Source: Sphingopyxis sp. DBS4 (GTDB lineage Bacteria > Pseudomonadota > Alphaproteobacteria > Sphingomonadales > Sphingomonadaceae). Taken from it: a stretch of DNA of 64,000 nt. Below, one piece after another: positions 8,744 to 16,627 of this stretch (its first letter is position 1; each line of letters opens with the position of its first letter). The stretch is taken from positions 4,103,001-4,167,000 of the forward strand of contig NZ_CP102384.1 in NCBI RefSeq assembly GCF_024628865.1. The letters are read 5' to 3'. The notes below the pieces were generated by a model. The model worked only from the letters and a program-made list of their open reading frames with translations, made no database searches and had not been told where the DNA came from. The translations under genes and the position numbers were made by a program.

Positions 8744-11212
8744 TCAGGTCAGAATCCCCGCCTCGTGGAGCGCCTCTATCTTCGCCGCATCAAGCCCCAA
8801 GATTTCCGTCAGGACAAGATGGTTGTCGCGGCCATAACAGGGCGCGGATCGCGCATATTCGGCCGGCGTGCGTGCGAGATTGAAAGGCGACGCCTCGACG
8901 ACAGCGGTGCCCGAGAGCGAATGCGGGAGGTGCACCAGATGCTCACGCGCCACGATCTGCGGATCTGAGGCAAATTCTTCGATCGAAACCAGACGATGCG
9001 CAGGGATGCCGTTTTCCTGCAACAGCAACTCGATCGCCGCGACCTCCTGCCTCGCAGTCCACTGCTCGAGCCGACGTTCCAGAGCGTCCTCGTCGGCTTT
9101 CCTTCCCTGAAATGTTTTCCAGCCGGGCTCGTCGATTTGCAAGATCGCGGCAAGCCGTTCCCATTGCACATCTGACTGCACAGCGATTGCGATCCAACTA
9201 TCGTCGGCGTCGGTCCGGAAAACGCCGTGCGGTGCCATGGCGAGGTCGCGATTGCCCATCGGCCCCTGTACCTTGCCCGTAACCGATGTTTCTGCGATTT
9301 GGGCAGCAAGGAACTGGACGCCAGCTTCGGTCTGCGACACGTCTAGCCAGCATCCCCTACCGGTACGTCGACGATAGTCCAGCGCGGCTAACGTGGCGGG
9401 GATACCGAAGCGCGGCGCGACGAAATCCGTGTAAGGGCCATAGGGTCCGACCGGAGTCGCCCCTTCCATCCCCACGAGATTCTGGAAGCCAGCGATCGCT
9501 GCGCCATGGTTGCCGTAGCCCGAGTAGCTGGCGAACGGTCCTGATTGGCCGGTCAGTGACGTACTGACCATGACCAGACCCGGATTATCCTTCGCCAGCG
9601 CTTCATAAGACAGGCCCCAGCGCGCCATCTGCCCCGGCGTGAAGGATTCGACCAGAACATCGGCCCAGCGCGCCAGTGATCGCACGATGTCGCGTGCTTC
9701 CGGTTTGGACAGATCGAGCGACAGCCCGAGTTTTCCGGCGTTGCAGGTCTCATAAAGTGCGGACCGCTGCACATCATATTCGCCCGCTGGAAACGGACCC
9801 ATCAATCGCGCCGTCTCGACACGCTTCGCTGACTCAATCCGGATAACCGTCGCGCCATAGTCGGCGAGGTTGCGGCCGATAAGCGGCCCAGCCACGACCC
9901 AGGCCAGGTCGAGCACCTTGAGGCCGGCGAGGGGTTGAAGTGATGGCTCGGTCGCGCTTTCAGCCGGACGACGAACCGCCGACCATTGGTCGAGGATCTG
10001 ATCTCGGTCGGCATTCAGTCTCGGCGCGGCAGTGGGCCGCGCGAACCCGCCAGGGCAATCGCCGCCAAAGCCCCATGGCAGCGAATAGGCTCCTTCGGGA
10101 CCCGCGACCGTCGCGAGATAGCCTCGCGCCGCAAACTGTTCGCTTGCCAGAAGATCGGCGATGGTTTCGATCGGCGCGATGCGGATGCCACGGTCGAGCG
10201 CGATCTGCATGAGGTCCCTCTTGCGGAATCGCGCGAGGAAGGCCGACACATGGCGGCGAGCCTCCTCGAGCATTTCCCAGCTGATGTCGCTTTCGAGCCG
10301 TCCGTGTAGCGTCGTCCAGTCCCAGTCGTGAAAGATCTCCGGAAGTGCGGCTTCCTCGATCATCCATGCAAACAATTTGTTGGTCGACGGACCAGTCGCG
10401 GGTCCCATCGCCAGATGCATTTCCGCAAGCCCGTCGGCAATCGGCCACTTCGATCGCCGGGTCAGCGAGCCGCTCCCGCTAAGATCCATTGGCCCGCCTT
10501 TGCCGCCCGATAATGTGGATCCCGGTCGGGGTACGAAATTCTCGTGGCCGATCGACGCGGCGATAACAGCGCCCAACGTACACTGCGGAAGAGTCTGGAG
10601 GATGGCCAGATCGATGTGCTGACCTGTCCCGCTTCGGAGTCGCTCGGCCTGGCCCACCAAAGCGGCCCCGGCTGCGGTTGCTGCGCCGTGGAGATACGCT
10701 TGGGGTGCGCTAATCCGCAGCGGCCGTCCTTCGTTGTCGCGGGTGAGGAGCAACGGCCCGCCCGCTGCCCAGAGCGTCAGTTCGCTATCCAGCCAGTCCC
10801 TTTTGGGACCCGTCAAGCCATATGGCGTTATCGATACATGAACCAATCTTGGATTGAGCGCGGCGACCGCAGCGGGATCGAGCCAGTCCGGGCGACCATC
10901 GCAGGGAGCAGCGGACTCCAGCAGAATGTCGGCCGATCCCAGAAGCCGCGCCCACATGTCCGGATCAGTCTCCGGATCGCAGAGGATCGAACGCTTCCCC
11001 GAGGCATAGGCTGCCCAGTAGAAGGAGCTGTCTTCTGCGCTCCAATCGGAAGCGAAAGGGGGCTGACGCCGGCCATCGCTGCCTCCGATTGGTTCCATTT
11101 GAACGACATCGGCGCCAAGCTGCGCCAGCATATGCCCAGCCAGGAGACCCCTGTGATTGGTAACATCCAAAACCCGATAGGGCGAAAGGAAGCCGCTCGG
11201 GCCGTCGCTCAT
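8744..11212 (-). CDS. Tandem class III (CaiB/BaiF/Frc) CoA-transferase
   Basis: An 822-residue protein made of two head-to-tail CaiB/BaiF domains (about 1-395 and 410-822), twice the usual length. The C-terminal copy keeps the region around the catalytic Asp (YTDFVAPRFG, then RRTGRGCWLDVSQTEAG). In the N-terminal copy the aligned stretch (QAYLHGAATAAG, then RSGTGQHIDLA) has no Asp there. It would move CoA between a thioester and a free acid, perhaps activating the substrate of the facing operon, towards which it converges. The ATG at 11212 sits nine bases from AAGGAG; an in-frame ATG at 11218 is only three away. Bases 8615-8743 hold no convincing gene. Confidence 0.88.
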   Translation of the reverse strand: MSDGPSGFLSPYRVLDVTNHRGLLAGHMLAQLGADVVQMEPIGGSDGRRQPPFASDWSAEDSSFYWAAYASGKRSILCDPETDPDMWARLLGSADILLESAAPCDGRPDWLDPAAVAALNPRLVHVSITPYGLTGPKRDWLDSELTLWAAGGPLLLTRDNEGRPLRISAPQAYLHGAATAAGAALVGQAERLRSGTGQHIDLAILQTLPQCTLGAVIAASIGHENFVPRPGSTLSGGKGGPMDLSGSGSLTRRSKWPIADGLAEMHLAMGPATGPSTNKLFAWMIEEAALPEIFHDWDWTTLHGRLESDISWEMLEEARRHVSAFLARFRKRDLMQIALDRGIRIAPIETIADLLASEQFAARGYLATVAGPEGAYSLPWGFGGDCPGGFARPTAAPRLNADRDQILDQWSAVRRPAESATEPSLQPLAGLKVLDLAWVVAGPLIGRNLADYGATVIRIESAKRVETARLMGPFPAGEYDVQRSALYETCNAGKLGLSLDLSKPEARDIVRSLARWADVLVESFTPGQMARWGLSYEALAKDNPGLVMVSTSLTGQSGPFASYSGYGNHGAAIAGFQNLVGMEGATPVGPYGPYTDFVAPRFGIPATLAALDYRRRTGRGCWLDVSQTEAGVQFLAAQIAETSVTGKVQGPMGNRDLAMAPHGVFRTDADDSWIAIAVQSDVQWERLAAILQIDEPGWKTFQGRKADEDALERRLEQWTARQEVAAIELLLQENGIPAHRLVSIEEFASDPQIVAREHLVHLPHSLSGTAVVEASPFNLARTPAEYARSAPCYGRDNHLVLTEILGLDAAKIEALHEAGILT

Positions 11213-11412
11213 CCGCATCCACTCCTTGCGCAGGTATCACAGTGGCCCTGCGTCGTTTGACAGAAACGATATACGGCGACGCCTGCCTGAAGGTCAATAC
11301 TTGCTTGCGACAAGCCATTACCAGTTTTCAGATCGGGCATATAGGGCGATGCAGTCGCAACTATCGGTTGTCGGCTCCAACCCGTCTGGCCCGGCAGGTG
11401 TTGCCCCATGCT

Positions 11413-11634
11413 TTAGCGCCGGCGACGTTCGGTCGCGAAGCCGCGGTCGGTCGCTATAAAACGCTCGATCATAGGAACGGCTATCTTCTCGGGCGACATG
11501 GGCTTGGCGAGGCCTGTTGCCTTCGCATGCACTTCGGCATAGGCGACCAGCTCGCGGTGCAGGGCACCCGGCAATTCGATCGCGAGCTTCACGGGCTTGT
11601 CGTCGGCGATAGGTCCTAGTCTGAGTTTACTCAT
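11413..11634 (-). CDS. DUF2274 protein at the end of the trb operon
   Basis: A 73-residue basic protein of the DUF2274 family (KLRLGPIADDKPVKLAIELP near the start), commonly the last gene after trbI. The N-terminal half resembles a ribbon-helix-helix-like segment (LAIELPGALHRELVAYAEV), but no function is known. Its ATG overlaps the trbI stop by four bases, so it is expressed with the mating-pair genes. About 200 bases of non-coding DNA separate it from the CoA-transferase start, a likely edge between conjugation genes and metabolic genes. Confidence 0.8.
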   Translation of the reverse strand: MSKLRLGPIADDKPVKLAIELPGALHRELVAYAEVHAKATGLAKPMSPEKIAVPMIERFIATDRGFATERRRR

Positions 11635-12848
11635 CGCGCGCCTCCCTCGGGGTCGATGATCAGATCGCGGGTAACGAGGACGCGGAGCGCGTAACCGGGA
11701 CGAATGGTGAGAGTCGGGGGGAGGTTCATCTGGCGCTCGACGAGCCGCCGACCCGCTTGGTTGGCCGTATCCTGCGACCCGTCGCGAAGTGCCCGTAGAA
11801 GCGCGTCATCGCCGTCCGAGCCTAGTTCGGCGCCGATGCCGAGCAAGGTGGAGATCAGCGCGCCACCCAGGACCGATCCCCAATGATGATCGGTACGGTC
11901 GGCGAGGCCGGCCATGCCCCGCGCATCGACGCCCGGCTGGCGGTCGAGCCTGATCGATCGCCCTCCCGGCAGGATCAGCCGGTCCCAAGCGAGCAGCACG
12001 CGCTCCTGCCCTGCGGCGATCTCGCTGTCATATTCGCCGACAAGGCGCGCACCTTGCGGAATGAGCAGGATGCGCCCGGTCGGGCTGTCATAGACATTCT
12101 GGGTGACCTGTGCGGTCACCTGCCCGGGAAGGTCGGACCGGATTCCGGTGATCAGCGCCGCAGGGATGAGACTGCCGGCCTGAAGCACATAGGGCGAGGA
12201 AGCCTCGCGGAGGCGCTCGGCGCTTTCGAACGGCGCCGCTGGCCCGCCATCCAGAAAGGCGCGCCGCGCCGCTGCCGGGGTCTGTAGAGCCGTTTCGCCC
12301 GCGGGAGCGGGCAGGTCGAGCGCGCCGAGCGCCTCGGCGGCTGGACTGGTCGCGGCGCCGCGACCCAGAAAGAGCTGGCTCGCTGTCGCGGCTTGGCGCT
12401 CCTGCCGCGCCCGCTCGCGCGCCTCGTCGACGGGAGATCGACCGCCGGGCGGCGGAGGACCCATCGGTGGCACGGGGATGGCCTCGCCATTCTGCTGCGC
12501 GGCGACGATCGGGCGCCCGAGATCGCCGGGAAGCGGCGGCCCGAGTTTCGGGATCTTGCCATAATCGGCGGGCGCGCCCGTCACGACCTCGGCCTTGTTG
12601 GCCCCATCGACCGAATAAAGATTCTCAGGCGTCTTCGCTGCCCTTGGCTGCAAAGCGATGAGCAGCGCCCCGCCGATTGCGGTGCATCCAACGGCGCCGA
12701 TGATGGCCATCGTCTTGCGCGACAGGCGCATGACGCGCGGCGGCTCGCCGCGCAGCCGGAAGGCATCGGCATCATGGCCGGGGGTCAAACCCTCGTCATC
12801 GCCCGGCGCTTCGGCCTCCAGGGCCGTCCGATCGGCGGGGACCGTCAC
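11631..12848 (-). CDS. trbI: TrbI, VirB10-like conjugal transfer protein
   Basis: A 405-residue VirB10-family protein that bridges inner and outer membranes in the type IV secretion channel. It has a cytoplasmic N-terminus, one transmembrane segment (MAIIGAVGCTAIGGALLIAL), a Pro-rich periplasmic linker (PPMGPPPPGGR) and a C-terminal beta-barrel domain with YDSEIAAGQERVLLAWDR and the closing GYALRVLVTRD. The GTG start at 12848 overlaps the trbG stop (GTGA). A much longer reading frame extends upstream but only shadows trbG. Confidence 0.93.
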   Translation of the reverse strand: MTVPADRTALEAEAPGDDEGLTPGHDADAFRLRGEPPRVMRLSRKTMAIIGAVGCTAIGGALLIALQPRAAKTPENLYSVDGANKAEVVTGAPADYGKIPKLGPPLPGDLGRPIVAAQQNGEAIPVPPMGPPPPGGRSPVDEARERARQERQAATASQLFLGRGAATSPAAEALGALDLPAPAGETALQTPAAARRAFLDGGPAAPFESAERLREASSPYVLQAGSLIPAALITGIRSDLPGQVTAQVTQNVYDSPTGRILLIPQGARLVGEYDSEIAAGQERVLLAWDRLILPGGRSIRLDRQPGVDARGMAGLADRTDHHWGSVLGGALISTLLGIGAELGSDGDDALLRALRDGSQDTANQAGRRLVERQMNLPPTLTIRPGYALRVLVTRDLIIDPEGGAR

Positions 12849-13699
12849 GACCGCCCCCGGCGGCGCGCGATTTCGCGCTCGATCCGGACGACGCGCGCCT
12901 GCTTGCCGGCGCCGAGCCGAAGCTCGCCGCGCTCGAACAGGCGATCGACGATTATGTAGCGCCCCTGTACGCGGTAGTTGACCAACTCGGCTTCGTCCTT
13001 GGCGCCGAGCACGAACAGCGGCGGCATGTCGCCGGTGGCGATATCCTCGCCAAACTCGATGAAGAGCTGACGCCCGTCGTCGAAGGCGCGCACAGGCCGC
13101 CACGCCGTCTTGTCACCGCCGATCCGGTACCGAAAGTTGAGCGCCGCAAGATCGATCGCCCCTGCGACGGGTGCGAGGCGCGCCGCCTCGGCCTCCGCCG
13201 CCTGCAGCGCGATCAGCTCATCGGCCGGATAGGTCCAGGATACCGAGGCCATATAAGCCGCGGCGGTCGCGCGCAGCTCGACATGATAGGTTCTACGATC
13301 GGTGTTGATGACCATGTTGGTCATGATGTCCGACCGGGTGGGCTTCACGAGGATATGCACGCGCCGCCGCGCGCCGGCACCGCTCACCGTGTCGCCGATG
13401 ATCCAGCGCACGGTATCGCCCGAAGCGACCGGCCCCGGACCGACGAGCTGTTCGCCTTCTTGCAGGACGATGTCGGTGACTTGCCCCGGCGCGGCATAGA
13501 CCTGGAACAGCGCCCCTTCGGACCATGCATATTGCTGGATCGCGTTGCGATAGCCTTGGCGGTCGGGCTGAACGCGGGCCTCGGCATTGGCGCGGCCGAC
13601 GCGCTGGCGCGGGTCGCCGGAATCGCCCGCGGCGGCAGGCGCGGCGAGCAGGAAGAGCATGGCTCCGAGGGCGAGCGGGAGCGGCTGATATAGCGTCAT
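12845..13699 (-). CDS. trbG: TrbG, VirB9-like conjugal transfer protein
   Basis: A 284-residue VirB9-family periplasmic/outer-membrane core component. It starts with a clear signal peptide (MTLYQPLPLALGAMLFLLAA, cleavage near APAAAG). Further on are the family features FRYRIGGDKTAWRPVRAFDDG and VLGAKDEAELVNYRVQGRY. The start at 13699 is set by the signal peptide and by ATGA overlap with trbF. With TrbI it would form the outer core ring. Confidence 0.93.
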   Translation of the reverse strand: MTLYQPLPLALGAMLFLLAAPAAAGDSGDPRQRVGRANAEARVQPDRQGYRNAIQQYAWSEGALFQVYAAPGQVTDIVLQEGEQLVGPGPVASGDTVRWIIGDTVSGAGARRRVHILVKPTRSDIMTNMVINTDRRTYHVELRATAAAYMASVSWTYPADELIALQAAEAEAARLAPVAGAIDLAALNFRYRIGGDKTAWRPVRAFDDGRQLFIEFGEDIATGDMPPLFVLGAKDEAELVNYRVQGRYIIVDRLFERGELRLGAGKQARVVRIEREIARRRGRS

Positions 13700-14379
13700 T
13701 GGCTGAGTTCCTTCGACCAGTTGATAGCGGTGACAAAAAGCCCGAGCGGGTTCTTGCGCAGGGCGTCTGGGGTGCGTGGCGGCTGGATCGTGACGGTGAC
13801 GATCGCCGACCAGCGCGAGCGCTCGATCAGACTGCCGTCCTGATAGCGGCGCTCGCTCCATGCGATGCGGAAGCTGTCCTTGGACGCGCGGATGACGCTC
13901 GAGACATCGACCGCGACCTGGACCTTGCCGACCTCGGCAAAGGGATCGTTGGTGCGCGCATAATCGTTGAGCGCCTGCGCGCCACTGGCGCTCGCAAAGT
14001 CATAGGCGCTGAGCCAGTCGGCGCGCAGAACCACCGGATCGGCGGGGATCGATCGGACATGTTCGATGAAGCGCGCGAGGTGGAAAGCGATCTGCGGATC
14101 GGCCGGCCGATAGTCGCCATCGGCGGGGGCGACGGCGCGGGCTTCGCCAAGCCGGTCGACTTCCACCACCCAGGGCGTGATCGTTCCGCGCGAAGCCTGC
14201 CAGACGAGCCCGGCGGCGAGACCGCCCGACACGACCAGACACCCGAAGAAGGCGAGCCGCCAGTTTTTCGCCTGGACGCGCGCCGATCCGATGCGGTCGT
14301 CCCAGACCTGCGCGGCGCGCTGATAAGGGGTCACCGGTTCGGGGCTCTTGCCATAATGTTGGTGCGGTCGTCGGAACAT
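13696..14379 (-). CDS. trbF: TrbF, VirB8-like conjugal transfer protein
   Basis: A 227-residue VirB8-family assembly factor. A short cytoplasmic N-terminus is followed by one membrane segment (LAFFGCLVVSGGLAAGLVWQ) and a periplasmic NTF2-like domain with SLIERSRWSAIVTVTIQPP and the C-terminal NPLGLFVTAINWSKELSQ, typical of TrbF. AAGGA lies a few bases upstream of the ATG at 14379. It overlaps trbG by four bases. Confidence 0.93.
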   Translation of the reverse strand: MFRRPHQHYGKSPEPVTPYQRAAQVWDDRIGSARVQAKNWRLAFFGCLVVSGGLAAGLVWQASRGTITPWVVEVDRLGEARAVAPADGDYRPADPQIAFHLARFIEHVRSIPADPVVLRADWLSAYDFASASGAQALNDYARTNDPFAEVGKVQVAVDVSSVIRASKDSFRIAWSERRYQDGSLIERSRWSAIVTVTIQPPRTPDALRKNPLGLFVTAINWSKELSQ

Positions 14380-14383
14380 GGTC

Positions 14384-15661
14384 TCAATCCTTCTGGCTGA
14401 TGTCGGGGGATGAGCCGGCGCCATGGCTGTCGCCTTGCTTCAGTGTCTGCGCGCCGATCGTGGCGCCGGAGGTAATCGCCTGCCGCCGCTTCATCGCCGC
14501 GGCCCATGTCGGCGGTGCCGAAGCGTCGGCGCCGGGAGCAGGCGTCGCCTTCCCGGCCTGTCCCGCGGCAAAGTTCTGGCGGAGGCGCGCTGCGGCCTGG
14601 CGCAGCGGCGATCCAGCTCCGCTTGCCGCGTCGCGTGCCACATTGGCCATGCCCGCTCCGAAAGCGCGCATTCCGCTTTTTCCGGCCGCGCCGCGCGCAT
14701 AGGAGGCCGAGGCCGATCCGGCGGCCCGCGAGGCTCCCGCTGCTCCCTTCCCGGCCATCGACGCAGCGGCACCTGTCGCGAGCGTCGCCCCCGCCGCGCC
14801 TGCGGCAATCGTCGCACCGGCGGCGAGCGTGGTGCCGGCAGCGGCGCCTGCTCCCAGCTGCGGACCGCCAGCGACGATGCCATTGGCAACACTCGGTCCA
14901 AAGATGCCAAGTCCGAGCAGGGTCAGCGCCCCGAGTGCGATTGCCATCACTTCGCGGATATCGGGCTCGGTGCCGAGTCCGCCCTGCATGAAGCGCTCGA
15001 AAAGGGTGACGCCGATCCCGGTGATCATAGCAAGGACGAGCAATTTGATGCCCGAGGAGATGACATGGCCGAGTACCCGCTCGGCCATGAAGGCGGTGCG
15101 ATTGAAGAAAGCGAAGGGCAGCAGGACGAAGCCTGCGAGCGTCACCAATTTGAATTCCAAAATGGTGACGAAGACCTGCACTGCGAGAATGAAGAAGGCG
15201 AGCACGACGATCACCCAGGCGATCAGCAGGATGAGGATCTGGACGAAGTTGGTGAAGAGCCCGACCGGGCCGACAAGGTCGGCGGTCGCATCGAGCAAGG
15301 GCTCGGCGGCGTCGAGACCGGTCGCGGCGATCATGCCGGGGCGCATGAAGTCGCCGATCGCGAGTCCGCCGCCGCTCGCCTTCAGCCCAAGCCCTGCGAA
15401 GCTTTCGAGCAGGATGACGCTGAGCGCCTGGAAATTGCCGATGATGAAGGCGAAGACGCCGATGTAGAGCGTCTTCTTGACGAGGCGCTGGAGGACATCC
15501 TCGTCGGTCCCCCAGGCCCAGAAGAGCGCGGCGATCGTCACATCGATCACGATCAAGGTCGAGGACAGAAAGCCGACCTCGCCGCCGAGCAGCCCGAAGC
15601 CGCTGTCGATGTAGGTCGAGAAGACCGAAAGGAAATTGTCGATGACGCCAGTGTCGTTCAT
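14384..15661 (-). CDS. trbL: TrbL, VirB6-like polytopic membrane protein
   Basis: A 425-residue inner-membrane channel protein. It has about six hydrophobic segments between residues 20 and 270 (for example TLYIGVFAFIIGNFQALSVI and LLIAWVIVVLAFFILAVQVF). A long Ala/Gly-rich low-complexity cytoplasmic tail follows from about residue 280 to 425. This tail is usual for TrbL and is the most variable part of the family. It lies between trbK and trbF, overlapping trbK by four bases. Confidence 0.92.
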   Translation of the reverse strand: MNDTGVIDNFLSVFSTYIDSGFGLLGGEVGFLSSTLIVIDVTIAALFWAWGTDEDVLQRLVKKTLYIGVFAFIIGNFQALSVILLESFAGLGLKASGGGLAIGDFMRPGMIAATGLDAAEPLLDATADLVGPVGLFTNFVQILILLIAWVIVVLAFFILAVQVFVTILEFKLVTLAGFVLLPFAFFNRTAFMAERVLGHVISSGIKLLVLAMITGIGVTLFERFMQGGLGTEPDIREVMAIALGALTLLGLGIFGPSVANGIVAGGPQLGAGAAAGTTLAAGATIAAGAAGATLATGAAASMAGKGAAGASRAAGSASASYARGAAGKSGMRAFGAGMANVARDAASGAGSPLRQAAARLRQNFAAGQAGKATPAPGADASAPPTWAAAMKRRQAITSGATIGAQTLKQGDSHGAGSSPDISQKD

Positions 15662-15909
15662 TGCTCAGGCCTTCCGGAACGAAAGAAATGGCGCCGCTTC
15701 GCCTCCCAGGCCGCCTCGCATGTCGCGTCGGGTTCGGTGACGATGCGGCAGCGACGGAGCGTGTCGCCGAAGTCGGGGGGTGCGTCCGCTCCGGAGATCG
15801 GGGGAGCGGACGCACGGGGCGCGGGCGGATCCTGCGCGGCGATGAGGGCAAGGGCCAGCGCAAGGCCCAGGACGATTGCCGCCATCACGAGCCCGCCCGC
15901 CCGGCCCAT
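15658..15909 (-). CDS. TrbK-alt putative entry-exclusion protein
   Basis: An 83-residue protein with one N-terminal transmembrane segment (VMAAIVLGLALALALIAAQ) and a periplasmic tail with two Cys (LRRCRIVTEPDATCEAAWEA). The Cys pair and the position between trbJ and trbL match the TrbK-alt family, which is thought to block redundant uptake of the same element. The start at 15909 precedes the membrane segment and lies just after the trbJ stop. Confidence 0.85.
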   Translation of the reverse strand: MGRAGGLVMAAIVLGLALALALIAAQDPPAPRASAPPISGADAPPDFGDTLRRCRIVTEPDATCEAAWEAKRRHFFRSGRPEQ

Positions 15910-15910
15910 C

Positions 15911-16627
15911 TCAATTGCCCTTGCGGAAGCGGCGGAAGCGTTCGCGCCCTTCGGCTTCGGCGGCAGCCGCGCGCGCCGCTGCAAGCATTTCGGCGCGGCC
16001 CTGCGCGCTCATCACCGCGGCGAGGTCGGTGATCTGTTGCGACTGGATCGCGAGCAGCTGATTACCCGCCTGCGCCGCCTGCAGTGCGCCGGTCGCCGAC
16101 TGGCTTGCGCCGACGATCGTCGCGATCGACGTGCGGGTGCCGCCCATGTTCGAGACGATGCCGGCCTGCACCTTCATCGCGTCCTCGAAGGCGCCAACGC
16201 TGTCCTTCCAGCGCGCCTCGGCATTGGCGACCATATCGGCGGCCGGCCCCGAGAAGGCAGTGCCCTTGTAGCGCTGCTCGAAGCCTTTGCGGATGTCGGT
16301 CACGTCATAGGCAATGCCCTCGGCTTCCTTGAGCAGTTGACGGGTCTGGTCGACCTGCGCCTGCAGCTCGCTAAGCGTCGAGACCGGCAGGCTCTGGAGA
16401 TTGCGCGCCTCGTTGAGCAGGGACGTCGCCTGGTTCTGCAGCTGCTTGATCTGGTTGTTGATCTGCTCGAGCGTGCGCGCGGCGGTCAGGATATTCTGCG
16501 AATAATTGCGCGGATCGTGGACGATGCCGCCAAGCTGCGCGCTGGCGGGGGACGTCAGCATCGGCCCGGCCGCGACCGGCAGAACGAGCGCCGAAGCGAG
16601 GGCGAAGCGGACGAGATTCTTCTTCAT
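15911..16627 (-). CDS. trbJ: TrbJ, VirB5-like pilus-associated protein
   Basis: A 238-residue secreted protein with a signal peptide (MKKNLVRFALASALVLPVAA, cleavage after SPASA). A long alpha-helical body follows, rich in Gln, Leu and Ala (LEQINNQIKQLQNQATSLL), predicted coiled coil. TrbJ proteins are needed for mating-pair formation and can act in entry exclusion. The ATG at 16627 overlaps the trbE stop (ATGA), and the signal peptide confirms it over a longer frame. Confidence 0.92.
   Translation of the reverse strand: MKKNLVRFALASALVLPVAAGPMLTSPASAQLGGIVHDPRNYSQNILTAARTLEQINNQIKQLQNQATSLLNEARNLQSLPVSTLSELQAQVDQTRQLLKEAEGIAYDVTDIRKGFEQRYKGTAFSGPAADMVANAEARWKDSVGAFEDAMKVQAGIVSNMGGTRTSIATIVGASQSATGALQAAQAGNQLLAIQSQQITDLAAVMSAQGRAEMLAAARAAAAEAEGRERFRRFRKGN

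Noticed and set aside
14331-15863. 510-codon minus-strand frame overlapping trbL
   Set aside because: Arg/Pro/Ala-rich low-complexity translation in another frame of trbL; no domain.
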